A stretch of 64,000 nt of DNA from an uncultured Synechococcus sp. (GTDB taxonomy: Bacteria > Cyanobacteriota > Cyanobacteriia > PCC-6307 > Cyanobiaceae), in assembly GCA_949373155.1 (NCBI GenBank), contig CASICK010000001.1, positions 1 through 64,000 on the forward strand, given 5' to 3'. Each line of letters starts with the position of its first letter. The stretch's first letter is position 1. Below the pieces are notes generated by a model. It was not told the DNA's origin, searched no databases, and was given only the letters and a program-made list of their open reading frames with translations. Made by a program: the position numbers and the translations under genes. Positions 29,012-38,543 of the stretch are shown here, piece after piece.

Positions 29012-30247
29012 GTGGAGCATCCAGGTCTTCCACCCCAGCTTTTGCCGGCGCTTCAGGCCATCGCATCCGCAGCTGGAGTGTCCCGGTTAGCCCTTGTGGG
29101 TGGTGCTGTCCGTGATGCTTTGCTGCACGATCAGCACTGCGATCTATGGCGAGACCTGCCGGATCTGGATTTGGTATTGGAGGGCTCGGCCTCCGAGTTG
29201 GCGGCGGCTCTGGAGCGGCACTACGGAGGCCAGAGGGTGAAGGAGGTGCGTGTTCATAGTGACTACGGCACAGCTGAGCTGTCCTTCGATGGCGTGTTGC
29301 TCGATCTCGCTGGGGCGCGGCAAGAGCATTACCCAGCTCCGGGCGAAAACCCTCTGGTGGAGTGCGGCTCCTTGGAGCGAGATCTCGAGCGTCGGGATTT
29401 CACTGTCAATGCGATGGCCTTGGAGCTTTCGCTCTCTGGTAATGGTGAGCCATTGCTTTTGGATCCTCACGGCGGCCAGGCCCATCTGGCGCGCCGTGAA
29501 CTTGCTTTTTTGCACGCGTGCAGCGTGGCTGATGACCCCACGCGAGTGGTGCGTGCCTGCCGTTATGCGGCGCGCTTGGCGTTCGTTTTGGCACCAGAAG
29601 CCCAGCAGCAGATCAACCAAACGCTCGAGGCCTGGCCTTGGTCATGGACCCACGGGGATCCGCCGGCTGCTGCTCCTCCGGCCCTCGCCACGCGCCTCCG
29701 AATGGAATTAGAGCTCCTATTTGAAAGGGAGCCATGGCCTGAGGCTCTGCTCGCTCTCCAGTCCTGGGGAGCTTTGAGGCTGCTGGACCCCGCCCTGCAG
29801 GCTGATCCCCGCTTGATTCGGCGTTTGATTCAGGCGCAGCGGCTGCAGTTGCCTTTGTTGCCTGCACTTGTGGCAGGAGCGGATGACCCGCTGGAGTTGG
29901 CGGCTCGGCTGCAACTGCCGCAGCAACAGCAGCGCTGGTTGCAGCAGATGCAGGGGCTCAGCGCTTGGCTGCAAGTCAATGCGTGCGAGGACGCCTCGGC
30001 TGGCTGGACGGCGGAGGAATGGTGTGATGTCTTGGAGCAGCAGGCCTGGGGTGCGGAAGCGGTGGCGTTGCTGGTGAGTCAGAACCCGCCGCAGAGAAGG
30101 CCGTTGTTGCGCTGGTGGGGACGCTGGCGCCATTGCTCATCTCCAAAGACCGCTAAAGATCTGCTGGGCCAGGGTTGGCAGCCAGGTCCAGAGCTAGGTG
30201 CTGAATTGCAGCGCTTGCGCAGGCAGCGTCTGCGCGCGATGCGTTGA
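29012..30247 (+). CDS. cca: tRNA nucleotidyltransferase / poly(A) polymerase family
   Basis: A class II nucleotidyltransferase adding CCA, or part of it, to tRNA 3' ends. The 411-residue protein has LVGGAVRDALL at 28-38, the catalytic acidic pair in DLDLVLEG at 51-58, RRDFTVNAMA near 128-137, and the basic segment DPTRVVRACRYAARL near 175-189. The helical C-terminal half is rich in Gln and Trp. I use the GTG at 29012, five bases after the pcrA stop, rather than an upstream start inside pcrA. Cyanobacteria can split A-adding and CC-adding roles, so the exact role is open. Confidence 0.9.
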   Translation: MEHPGLPPQLLPALQAIASAAGVSRLALVGGAVRDALLHDQHCDLWRDLPDLDLVLEGSASELAAALERHYGGQRVKEVRVHSDYGTAELSFDGVLLDLAGARQEHYPAPGENPLVECGSLERDLERRDFTVNAMALELSLSGNGEPLLLDPHGGQAHLARRELAFLHACSVADDPTRVVRACRYAARLAFVLAPEAQQQINQTLEAWPWSWTHGDPPAAAPPALATRLRMELELLFEREPWPEALLALQSWGALRLLDPALQADPRLIRRLIQAQRLQLPLLPALVAGADDPLELAARLQLPQQQQRWLQQMQGLSAWLQVNACEDASAGWTAEEWCDVLEQQAWGAEAVALLVSQNPPQRRPLLRWWGRWRHCSSPKTAKDLLGQGWQPGPELGAELQRLRRQRLRAMR

Positions 30248-30272
30248 TATTTGGCTCTTGTTCAACAGTTTC

Positions 30273-32375
30273 TTATTGGACAACGCCGATGTGATGCCAC
30301 TTCGTGTCGTTGGCTTGCAGCAACGCATCCGCCAAAGTTTCGGAACAGCTCAGCAGTAGAGGTCCGCAGGTTTGAGGATCCACCAGCAGTTCGAGCATGG
30401 CTTGGTGATCCTCAGGATCGAAGCCAGTACTAGCGCGAGCAAGGATCACCTTCGCGGGTTTGCCCTGAGTGGGATCGAGCAACGACCAGGCCCTGCGGTT
30501 AGCTGGCGCCAAGCTGCTCGCGTACTGCGCGTTCAAGAGCTTTAAGGCTCCCGGCAAGGCGGGAATCGCCGAGCCATCGAGCACCACTTGCAGGCTTTGG
30601 CTGCTGGCCTGGAGCATTTCACCAAGATGGCCAAGCAGTCCAAAACCAGTCACATCAGTGCAGCTGGGTAGCGCCTTGGCCTCGGCTTCAAGGCTGATCA
30701 GCTCCTGTAGCTGCTCAATGATGCGGTGTTGGCTCGTCCCCATCTGCTCCAAGGCATGGTCGAGATCTTCGGGTTGGGCGGCACCGGCCATGGCCGCGGC
30801 AAATAGGACTCCAGTTCCGAGTGGCCGGGAGAGCAGCAGCTGATCTCCTGCCTGCAAGCCTCCTTTGCTCCAGGGGTGAGCGGGTCGTTTGCCATTCACG
30901 CTCAGGCTCACTTGCAGCCCAAGCGACAGAGGAGTGGGAGCATCTGCGCGAGCCTCCAAGGTGTGGCCGCCGATGAGCTGCGCCCCCTGTGGCTCGAAGG
31001 CGGAACGCAGTCCTGACAGGGTTTGACTCAGTAGCTCCTGTTGCAGTGAGGCTGCTGTTTTGGGCAAGGTGATCACGGCCATGGCTGAATCCACGCTGGT
31101 GCCACAGGCCCAGAGATCAGAGCTGGCATGCAAGGCGGTGAGCCGGCCATTGAGCCATGGATCACTGATCAAGGCCGGGAAGCCGTCCACACTTTGCAGC
31201 CAGTCGTTGCCAAGGCTTGCGGCGTCTTCCGGTGAGCTGCCGAGCGATTTCAGACCCGCCGCTTCAAGGGCTGCTTCCAGTGGGGCGGCAGGGAGCTTGG
31301 CAGCGCAGCCCCGGCAATCCATTGGTCCGGAGCCCATGCCCGGAGCCTGATCAAACCGTTTCATGAAGCGGCGGTCGATGCGCTGTTTCCAGCGCCAAAT
31401 CCAAGGGTGGGGACCGATCTTGATCCCGCCCCACAGTGCCCAAGCTTGTGGGTAGCCCTCTGGATGCATACCACCCAGTAGCTGCAGGGCCAGGCGTTGA
31501 GGGCGCCAGTGGCGTAACGGATTGCCTTGGTTCCAGGCCCGGAGATTGTGCGCCAAGGTGGCGGCAGCGCGCACAGCCCAAACACCAGACGGGGGGCGGG
31601 GTTGGTCGTCTACGACCGCGCAGTCTCCGGCCGCAAAAATCGCTGGATGCCCCAGCACCTGAAGGCTGGAGTGAGTCCGCAACCGTCCGCTCTCTCGGCA
31701 ACAGGGCAAGCCGCTGGAGTTCAGCCACTCAGGGGCTTGGCTTCCCGTACAGCGCAGTCCTGGCCCAGATGGATTGAGGGCTGTGCTCTGCAGCACTTCA
31801 ATGTTCATCTGGCTGAGGCTGGAGACCAGCTGGCTCGGTACCGTTTCGGGCCGATGCAGGAGTCGCAGCCTGCGTTTGGGCCAGCGCTTCCGCAACGCCA
31901 AGGCCACCTCCATGGCCGCCAGGCCGCTGCCAAGCAGTTGGAAGGGAGTTGAGGTCGGGCCTTGATTCTCGTCCAACGTTTCTAGTGCTGGTTCCAGGGG
32001 CTTGATCGCCAGCAGAGGACCTGGCCGTGTGCCCCCGCCCACGTTGATGCTCAGTTGGCTGAAGCTCAGGGCAGGCCGGTCCCGTAACTGCAGCTGCTGT
32101 TGCATCACATCCACACCGGTGATCTCGGCGATCACCAGCGAAATGCCAGCCCGATCGCATAGGCGGCGGAGGTCAATGGCGACCTCAGAGCGTTCGTAGT
32201 GGCCGGCGATCAGGCCTGGAATCATCCCGGAATACAGCGTTGAGCTCTGCCGATTCACCAACGTGATCAATCCAGCTGGTCGCCGTTGCGGATGCATGCA
32301 CCAATCAAGAAGTACAAGGGCGTGGCTGTGCCCACCTCCCGCCAATACGAGATGGTGCGGGCTCGTCAGCCGCAT
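30273..32375 (-). CDS. selD: FAD/NAD oxidoreductase-SelD fusion
   Basis: About 700 residues in two parts. The first (1 to about 345) is a NADH-dehydrogenase-like flavoprotein with LVLAGGGHSHAL at the FAD site. The second is selenide water dikinase, making selenophosphate from selenide and ATP. The catalytic Cys357 and Lys360 of RGCAAK align with the GCGCK site of E. coli SelD. Later segments QSVDGFPALI and GGHTLEA follow the family. This fusion is common in cyanobacteria, where the flavoprotein may provide selenide. In this sequence the frame is also open into the upstream galE gene. I start it at the ATG at 32375. Confidence 0.9.
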   Translation of the reverse strand: MRLTSPHHLVLAGGGHSHALVLLDWCMHPQRRPAGLITLVNRQSSTLYSGMIPGLIAGHYERSEVAIDLRRLCDRAGISLVIAEITGVDVMQQQLQLRDRPALSFSQLSINVGGGTRPGPLLAIKPLEPALETLDENQGPTSTPFQLLGSGLAAMEVALALRKRWPKRRLRLLHRPETVPSQLVSSLSQMNIEVLQSTALNPSGPGLRCTGSQAPEWLNSSGLPCCRESGRLRTHSSLQVLGHPAIFAAGDCAVVDDQPRPPSGVWAVRAAATLAHNLRAWNQGNPLRHWRPQRLALQLLGGMHPEGYPQAWALWGGIKIGPHPWIWRWKQRIDRRFMKRFDQAPGMGSGPMDCRGCAAKLPAAPLEAALEAAGLKSLGSSPEDAASLGNDWLQSVDGFPALISDPWLNGRLTALHASSDLWACGTSVDSAMAVITLPKTAASLQQELLSQTLSGLRSAFEPQGAQLIGGHTLEARADAPTPLSLGLQVSLSVNGKRPAHPWSKGGLQAGDQLLLSRPLGTGVLFAAAMAGAAQPEDLDHALEQMGTSQHRIIEQLQELISLEAEAKALPSCTDVTGFGLLGHLGEMLQASSQSLQVVLDGSAIPALPGALKLLNAQYASSLAPANRRAWSLLDPTQGKPAKVILARASTGFDPEDHQAMLELLVDPQTCGPLLLSCSETLADALLQANDTKWHHIGVVQ

Positions 32376-32381
32376 GCCATC

Positions 32382-33488
32382 TCCATAGCCATTGGGATTG
32401 GCCTGTTGCCAAGCCCAGCCATCACGGCAGATGTCTGTGAGCGAGCGTTGCGTCCGCCAATGGAGCTGTTGGGCTGCCAGGGTTGGATTGGCAACAGTGA
32501 TCGCGGCATCGCCAGGACGCCGGGGTGCGATGCGATGGGGGATTGCTCGCTGGCTTGTGGCTTCCATGGCCTTCACTACATCCAGCACGCTTGCTCCCTG
32601 CCCGCTCCCCAGGTTGAGGGTGAGCAATTGGGGATCAGAATTGAGAAGGGAGTGGAGCGCTTCTCGGTGACCTTCGGCGAGATCCATCACGTGGATGTAG
32701 TCGCGAACTCCGGTTCCATCCGGCGTCGGCCAATCATCACCAAACACGGTGAGTTCGGGACGGCGGCCAACGGCCACCTGAGTGATGAAAGGGAACAGAT
32801 TGTTGGGGATGCCATTGGGGTCTTCCCCAATCCGGCCACTGGGATGGGCGCCTACGGGATTGAAGTAGCGCAACCGGGCAATGCTCCAGCCACCGCTGCT
32901 GGCTTGAATCGGTTCAGGTTTGCCACTGCAGCCGGCCAGATCGGCGAGCAGCGCTTCTGCAGCGTGTTTGCTGGCGCCATAGGGATTGATCGGCTGGATC
33001 GGAGCTGTTTCCGGAATCGGTATTTGATTTGGGTGTGGGTAGCCGTAGAGGGTGGCGCTACTGCTGAAAACCATGGTGCGGCAATGGTGATGGTTCATCG
33101 CCGTGAGCAGTCGCTGCGTCCCAACAACGTTCACATCCCAATAGCGCAAAGGCTGTTGCACGGATTCGCCCACAGCCTTGAGTCCAGCGAAATGGATCAC
33201 CGCTTCGATTGGTTGGCCTAAAGCTTTGGCACTTGCAAAGAGTGCATCCAGGCACTGGCAGTCCCTGATGTCTCCCTCAACCAGGGTGAACGCTTCCGGT
33301 GTTGCTTTCAGGGTTGGTTGATCCCGCTGCAAGGGAATACCAGCGAGTTCGGCGACTCGTTCCAGGGAGATCGCTGAGCTGTTGCTGAAATCGTCAAGCA
33401 CGATCAGTTGATGACCCGCTTCCAGCAGCACGAGGCAGGTATGGCTGCCAATGAAGCCGGCTCCCCCCGTAATCAGCAGCTGGGCCAT
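32382..33488 (-). CDS. galE: UDP-glucose 4-epimerase
   Basis: Interconverts UDP-glucose and UDP-galactose. It is about 369 residues with GGAGFIGS at 8-15, HFAGLKAVGES near 95-105, the SSSATLYG serine, the Y-x3-K of NPYGASKHAAE, and the C-terminal NPNGYG that normally ends the protein. Here the frame does not stop after NPNGYG but runs straight into SelD. The minus-strand sequence GGAGATGG would contain a TGA if one T were restored after GGA, so a missing base is the simplest explanation. The ATG at 33488 is preferred over an upstream in-frame ATG. Confidence 0.9.
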
Positions 33489-33578
33489 TGATCCATTCCT
33501 ATCCCCAAGCATTCTGAGGTGGATAGGGCCCATTCAGGTTGTGAAAAGGCAGACTGCCCTTGGAATTGTGATGGCGCT

Positions 33579-34866
33579 GTGAGTCAGCTGCAGACGTTGC
33601 GCGGCATGGTTGATCTGCTGCCAGAGCAGACAAGACGTTGGCAGGCTGTGGAATCGGTGGCGCGCGAACACTTTCGTTGCGCAGGCTTAGACGAGATTCG
33701 AACGCCTTTGCTCGAATTCACAGACCTGTTTGCCCGGGGCATTGGTGAGGCCACAGATGTGGTGGGGAAGGAGATGTACACCTTTTTGGATCGGGGCGAT
33801 CGATCTTGCACCCTGCGTCCAGAAGGCACCGCCTCTGTGGTGAGAGCAGCCCTCCAACACGGCCTGCTGACCCAGGGAACTCAGCGGTTGTGGTACGGCG
33901 GCCCGATGTTCCGTTATGAACGTCCTCAGGCTGGCCGTCAGCGCCAGTTTCACCAGATCGGCGTGGAATTCCTCGGGGCCAGCAGCCCGCGTAGTGATGC
34001 TGAGGTGATTGCCTTGGCCTGGGATCTGCTCTCTGCTTTAGGGATTCAAGGCCTCAAGCTCGAAATCAACAGCCTTGGCACTCCTGACGATCGCCTGCGC
34101 TTTCGCTCTGAGCTGGTGGGCTGGCTTGAGGAGCGCGTTGAACAGCTAGATCCAGACTCCCAGGAGCGTCTCACGCACGAACCCCCTGCGCATTCTTGAC
34201 AGCAAAGACAAGGGCACTCAGTTGCTATTGAACGAGGCTCCAACGTTGTTAGGAGCCCTCAGTGAGGAAAGTATCAATCGCTTTGATGAGGTGCGCGCCC
34301 TGCTGACTGCGCTGCACATTCCCTATCAACTCAATCCCCGCTTGGTGCGCGGTCTCGATTACTACGGTCATACAGCCTTTGAAATCACCAGCGATCAACT
34401 TGGTGCCCAGGCCACGGTCTGTGGAGGTGGTCGTTACGACGGTCTGATCCAGCAGTTGGGTGGCCCAGCCACACCCGCGATCGGCTGGGCCTTAGGGATG
34501 GAGCGCCTGTTGCTGGTGATCGCCGCTGCTGCGCAAGCCGATCCCGATGGACCTGCCGCCCGGCTCACAGCGACGCCAGCACCGCTGGTGTATTTGATCA
34601 ATCGCGGCGAGCAGGCTGAACCACAAGCGTTGACCTTGGCCCGGCAATTACGGGGCGCAGGCCTTGCCGTTGAGCTGGATGGCTCGAGCGCGGCGTTCGG
34701 CAAGCAGTTCAAGCGTGCCGATCGCTCAGGGGCGCCATGGGCTGTGGTGCTTGGAGATGAAGAGGCTCTGGCAGGCCAGTTGCGGCTGAAGCCCTTGCGT
34801 GGTGAGGGTGAGGAACAGCAACTCACCTGGGAGGACGCCCTGTCTTACCTAACGAAACAGCGATAA
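33579..34866 (+). CDS. hisS: histidyl-tRNA synthetase (frameshifted)
   Basis: Charges tRNA-His. Recognised by [15 protein letters not shown] at the start, the class II motif 2 [20 protein letters not shown], and [15 protein letters not shown] plus [14 protein letters not shown] in the second half. The GTG at 33579 (MSQLQTLRG) is the conserved start. The frame breaks near 34175: the first part ends [12 protein letters not shown], the second should read [14 protein letters not shown]. Removing one base of ACGCACG restores it. As the only copy of an essential gene, this is very likely a sequencing or assembly error. Confidence 0.95.
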
Positions 34867-34902
34867 CCTGCCGGGATCAAAGACGGCGCCATAGTTTCTC
34901 CG

Positions 34903-36343
34903 ATGAGCAGCAATCCCTCCATTCGATCGATTTGCTGTATCGGCGCTGGCTATGTGGGTGGCCCCACCATGGCCGTGATCGCCGATCGCTGCCCGGAGGT
35001 GAAGGTCACGGTTGTGGATATCAACCAGGATCGGATTGCTGCCTGGAACAACAGCGATCTCTCCAAGTTGCCTGTGTATGAGCCAGGCCTGGATGCGGTG
35101 GTGGAGCGGGCCCGCGGCCGCAATTTGTTTTTCTCCACGGCCGTGGAGGAAACGATTGCGGCTGCAGACATGGTGTTCATCTCCGTGAACACACCCACCA
35201 AGACCAGGGGCCTAGGGAGCTGGTCAGGCCAGTGATCTTCGCTGGGTGGAAGCCTGCGCGCGCACGGTGGCGAAGGCCGCTGTTGGCCACACGATTGTGG
35301 TGGAGAAAAGTACTCTTCCGGTTCGAACGGCTGAAGCCGTCAAGGCGATTTTGGGGTCCGTTGATTCATCCCCGGAGCCGAAAACCTTTTCGGTGCTCTC
35401 CAATCCTGAGTTCTTGGCTGAGGGGACGGCGATTCGCGATCTAGCGAATCCTGATCGCGTGTTGATCGGTGGGGAGAATGCCGAAGCGATCGATGCTTTG
35501 GCAGAGATCTACAAACAGTGGGTGCCTGAAGACAAGATTCTTCGCACCAATTTGTGGAGCAGCGAGCTGTCCAAGCTCACCGCAAATGCCTTTCTGGCGC
35601 AGAGAATTAGCTCGATCAATTCCGTTGCGGCCCTGTGCGAGGCCACCGGTGCGGATGTGCGCGAGGTAGCGAAAGCGATCGGCACCGATAGCCGGATTGG
35701 ACCCAAATTTCTGAGTGCAGGCCCTGGTTTTGGGGGCAGCTGTTTCCAGAAAGACATCCTCAATTTGGTGTACCTCTGCCGTCACTTCGGTTTGCCTGAT
35801 GTGGCCGACTATTGGGAGAGCGTGGTTCTTCTCAATACTTGGCAACAGCACCGCATCGCCCGCTTGGTGGTTCAGAAATTGTTTGGCACGGTCACGGGCA
35901 AGCGCCTGGCCATTTTGGGCTTTGCGTTTAAGGCGGATACCAACGACACGCGGGAGGCTCCAGCGATCCGAATTTGCAGTGACCTTCTTGAAGAGGGGGC
36001 CCAGCTGGCCATTCATGACCCGAAGGTGGATCCGGAACAGATCAGCCGCGATTTAAAACTGATTGCGAGCCACGCTCCGGATGCTGATGCAGGGCCGACT
36101 CGTGGGGCCTTGAGTGGGGAAGCAACCTGGTGGCCGAGCCTCGATGTGGCCTCAGCGCTGCGGGGTGCTGATGCAGTGCTGATCCTCACGGAGTGGCAGC
36201 AGTACCGGGAGCTGGATTGGGCAGCACTTGCGCCTCTGATGCGCAAACCAGCGTGGGTGTTTGATGCCCGTGGGGTTGTTGACCCGAAACAAGTTGAGTC
36301 TGCAGGTCTGAATGTCTGGCGTGTTGGCGAGGGCGAGGCGTGA
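34903..36343 (+). CDS. ugd: UDP-glucose 6-dehydrogenase (frameshifted)
   Basis: Oxidises UDP-glucose to UDP-glucuronate with two NAD. The sequence resembles the eukaryote-type enzyme: [15 protein letters not shown] near 11-25, [33 protein letters not shown], and the catalytic cysteine in [10 protein letters not shown] near residue 279. The frame is broken near 35217: GGCCTAGGGAGCTGG should lose one G to continue as [19 protein letters not shown]. The last four bases (GTGA) also start the epimerase gene, so the two are coupled and provide UDP-glucuronate and UDP-galacturonate. Confidence 0.94.
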
Positions 36344-37380
36344 GCCAGTTGTCTTCACGGCCGATTCTGGTCACAGGAGCTGCCGGGTTCATCGGAGCCG
36401 CGTTGTGCGAGCGACTGCTCCAACGGGGCGATCGTGTGATCGGCATTGACAATCTCAATGATTACTACGACCCAGCCCTGAAGCAGGCACGCCTTGCTCG
36501 CATCGAGACGCTGGCCGCGCCAATGGCTGGAGCTTGGAGATTCCAGCGCCTGGCCTTGGAGGACGGTGATGCCTTGCTCAAGCTGTTTGCGGCAGAGCAA
36601 CCGCGCGTGGTGGTGAATCTTGCAGCCCAGGCGGGTGTTCGCTACTCGCTGGAAAATCCAGCTGCCTACATCCAGAGCAACCTGGTGGGTTTTGGCCACA
36701 TCCTTGAAGGCTGTCGTCACCACGGCGTTGAGAATTTGGTGTATGCCTCCAGCAGCTCGGTGTATGGCGGCAACCGCAATTTGCCGTTCCACGAACAGCA
36801 AGCGGTGAATCACCCCGTGAGTCTTTACGCGGCCAGTAAGAAAGCGAATGAGTTGATGGCGCACACCTACAGCCACCTGTATGGGTTGCCAGCCACTGGC
36901 CTGCGCTTTTTTACGGTCTATGGCCCATGGGGCAGACCGGATATGGCTCCAATGTTGTTTGCTAAAGCGATCTTGGCTGGTCAGCCGATCAAGGTGTTCA
37001 ATCACGGCAAAATGCAGCGTGATTTCACCTACATCGATGACATCGTGGAGGGAGTGTTGCGTTGTTGCGATCAGCCAGCCACGTCGAATCTCGACTTTGA
37101 TCCGATGCATCCTGACCCGGCGACTGCCGCTGCTCCCCATCGCCTGTTCAATATCGGCAACAGTCAGCCCACCGAATTGCTTCGGTTTATTGAAGTGATG
37201 GAGCAGGCGTTGGGCAGGAAAGCGATCAAGGATTTTCAGCCGATGCAGCCTGGCGATGTGGTGGCCACTGCTGCAAACACGGAGGCTTTAGAAGCTTGGG
37301 TGGGCTTCAAGCCTGCGACCCCGATCGAAGAGGGCATCCAACGGTTTGCTGATTGGTACCAGCATTTTTATCAACCGTAG
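36340..37380 (+). CDS. UDP-glucuronate 4-epimerase family
   Basis: A 346-residue short-chain epimerase with VTGAAGFIGAAL at 11-22, IDNLNDYYDPALKQARL near 36-52, AAQAGVRYSLENP near 96-108, SSSSVYGGNRN, and the YAASKKANE catalytic Tyr/Lys. The NLNDYYD and AGVRYSLENP segments are typical of enzymes acting on UDP-glucuronate to give UDP-galacturonate. The GTG start overlaps the ugd stop. The pair would supply galacturonate, a sugar I recall being reported in marine Synechococcus lipid A. Confidence 0.9.
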   Translation: MSQLSSRPILVTGAAGFIGAALCERLLQRGDRVIGIDNLNDYYDPALKQARLARIETLAAPMAGAWRFQRLALEDGDALLKLFAAEQPRVVVNLAAQAGVRYSLENPAAYIQSNLVGFGHILEGCRHHGVENLVYASSSSVYGGNRNLPFHEQQAVNHPVSLYAASKKANELMAHTYSHLYGLPATGLRFFTVYGPWGRPDMAPMLFAKAILAGQPIKVFNHGKMQRDFTYIDDIVEGVLRCCDQPATSNLDFDPMHPDPATAAAPHRLFNIGNSQPTELLRFIEVMEQALGRKAIKDFQPMQPGDVVATAANTEALEAWVGFKPATPIEEGIQRFADWYQHFYQP

Positions 37381-37636
37381 AAGTGTTTTTCGTCCACACG
37401 TTTTTGTTGGTGCCTGCTGGCTTGCGGGTGTACTCGCTAACGATTGGACTTGCCAGAATCAGCTTGGCATTAGCCAGTTTCTCCCACAGATGTTGTTGCT
37501 CTTTTCCACTCAGTAAATGTAAAAAAATATTTATTATTCTCTAAATGTATTTGTTGAAGGTGCTTTGGACAAATAATTTTTCTGCCTTTTGGTTGTCTTT
37601 CACGACGGCATCGTATTTTGAGTGCCGGATTGCAAT
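37381..37636. other. AT-rich gap between epimerase and psbEFLJ terminator
   Basis: The space between the epimerase stop and the minus-strand terminator shows no convincing gene. It includes an A/T block around 37509-37540. I see no hairpin with a T-run for the plus-strand epimerase transcript. Confidence 0.45.
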
Positions 37637-37669
37637 AAAATCCCATCGATAGCAAGCGCATCGATGGGA
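37637..37669 (-). terminator. rho-independent terminator of psbEFLJ
   Basis: A perfect 10-bp stem (TCCCATCGAT with ATCGATGGGA) and a nine-base loop is followed on the minus strand by ATTTTATT. It lies 28 bases after the psbJ stop, so it should end the psb operon. Confidence 0.88.
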
Positions 37670-37696
37670 AGGAGTTCAACAGAGTTTTAGGCGTGA

Positions 37697-37897
37697 TTAG
37701 GCAGAACCAACGCCCACATACGAACCGTAGAAGAAGAGGCCCACGACGAAAAGAACAGCCATTCCTCCCGCTGTAGCAACGAGCCACAAGGGAAGCGTTC
37801 CTTCAGTCCAACGCGACTTCCAGGCAACTGCTGGTCGGCCGTCGGGAAGACGATCCGGAATGCGACCGTCAGGGAGATTGGATTTCTTACCGCTCAT
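37697..37897 (-). CDS. psbJ: photosystem II protein J
   Basis: A 66-residue single-helix thylakoid protein of photosystem II near the QB and cytochrome b559 region. The C-terminal half ([19 protein letters not shown], then [12 protein letters not shown]) is the conserved PsbJ helix. The N-terminal extension of about 25 residues (basic and proline-rich) is longer than in freshwater cyanobacteria, as commonly seen in marine picocyanobacteria. Last gene of psbEFLJ. Confidence 0.97.
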   Translation of the reverse strand: MSGKKSNLPDGRIPDRLPDGRPAVAWKSRWTEGTLPLWLVATAGGMAVLFVVGLFFYGSYVGVGSA

Positions 37898-37908
37898 GAT
37901 TCAGGCCT

Positions 37909-38028
37909 TCAGTTGAAGAAGTAGCTGGAGAAAAGGATTCCAGTGGTGAAAACAATCAGCAGTCCTAAATAAAGACTGGTACGGTTTAGTTCAACCGGGA
38001 GATTGTTGGGGTTTTGATTGCGCTCCAT
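37909..38028 (-). CDS. psbL: photosystem II protein L
   Basis: A 39-residue protein starting [19 protein letters not shown], with the single helix [20 protein letters not shown]. PsbL is at the photosystem II dimer interface and protects QA/QB electron flow. It sits 18 bases after psbF and 11 before psbJ. Confidence 0.97.
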   Translation of the reverse strand: MERNQNPNNLPVELNRTSLYLGLLIVFTTGILFSSYFFN

Positions 38029-38046
38029 GGAGATTTCGTTGGGTAA

Positions 38047-38184
38047 TTAGCGGCGAATAAACTGCATCGCAGCTAGGGCACCCAAGAAAAAAACTGTGGG
38101 AACACCCAAGGTGTGCAAAGCGAGCCAACGCACCGTAAAAATCGGGTAATTGCGAGGCGTTGAGGTGGCGGGAGTCTGTGTCAT
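38047..38184 (-). CDS. psbF: cytochrome b559 beta subunit
   Basis: A 45-residue protein [17 protein letters not shown] followed by [19 protein letters not shown]. The histidine in LALHTLG is one axial ligand of the cytochrome b559 heme, the other being in PsbE. It starts three bases after the psbE stop. Confidence 0.98.
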   Translation of the reverse strand: MTQTPATSTPRNYPIFTVRWLALHTLGVPTVFFLGALAAMQFIRR

Positions 38185-38187
38185 GGC

Positions 38188-38436
38188 TTATTTCAAGCGC
38201 AGGTCGAGTTCAGATTTGCCCTCAAAACGCTGGCTCACAACTGGAGCCTTGCTTTCAGAGGCCTGAAAATAAGCGTCTGGACGAGGTGTGCCGAAGGCGT
38301 CGTAAGCGAGACCTGTAGACACAAAAAGGAACCCAGCCAAGAAAATTGATGGCAAGGTGATCGCATGAATCACCCAGTAACGAATACTGGTGATGATTTC
38401 AAAAAACGGGCGTTCCCCGGTGGAGCCGGCAGCCAT
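38188..38436 (-). CDS. psbE: cytochrome b559 alpha subunit
   Basis: An 82-residue protein with [18 protein letters not shown] at 7-24, where the final histidine is the heme ligand, a single helix to about residue 42, and a lumenal C-terminus with [10 protein letters not shown]. It forms the cytochrome b559 heterodimer with PsbF, essential for photosystem II assembly. First gene of psbEFLJ, behind rubA and ycf48 in the cyanobacterial order. A 12-bp inverted repeat lies in the 107-base gap before it. Confidence 0.98.
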   Translation of the reverse strand: MAAGSTGERPFFEIITSIRYWVIHAITLPSIFLAGFLFVSTGLAYDAFGTPRPDAYFQASESKAPVVSQRFEGKSELDLRLK

Positions 38437-38466
38437 AGCGTCGGGCGTATCAGCTAATTGATCTTA

Positions 38467-38531
38467 GGGCAGCTGCCCCGAACTCGCGCTGCTCATAGCG
38501 CACTGGTTACAGAGAGTTGTGAGCAGCGCGA
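38467..38531. repeat. paired inverted repeats between ycf48 and psbE
   Basis: A 12-bp perfect inverted repeat (TCGCGCTGCTCA at 38484-38495, TGAGCAGCGCGA at 38520-38531) has a 24-base spacer. Next to it is the palindrome GGGCAGCTGCCC at 38467-38478. There is no T-run, so this looks like an RNA stem or operator rather than a simple terminator. It precedes psbE on the minus strand. Confidence 0.6.
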
Positions 38532-38543
38532 ATTCACATGGGA

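Noticed and set aside
32286..33221. 311-residue plus-strand frame across galE
   Set aside because: Lies entirely antisense to galE and the start of the SelD fusion; no recognisable motif.
37353..37544. Short plus-strand frame after the epimerase
   Set aside because: No motif, lies over an AT-rich non-coding area and overlaps the epimerase end.
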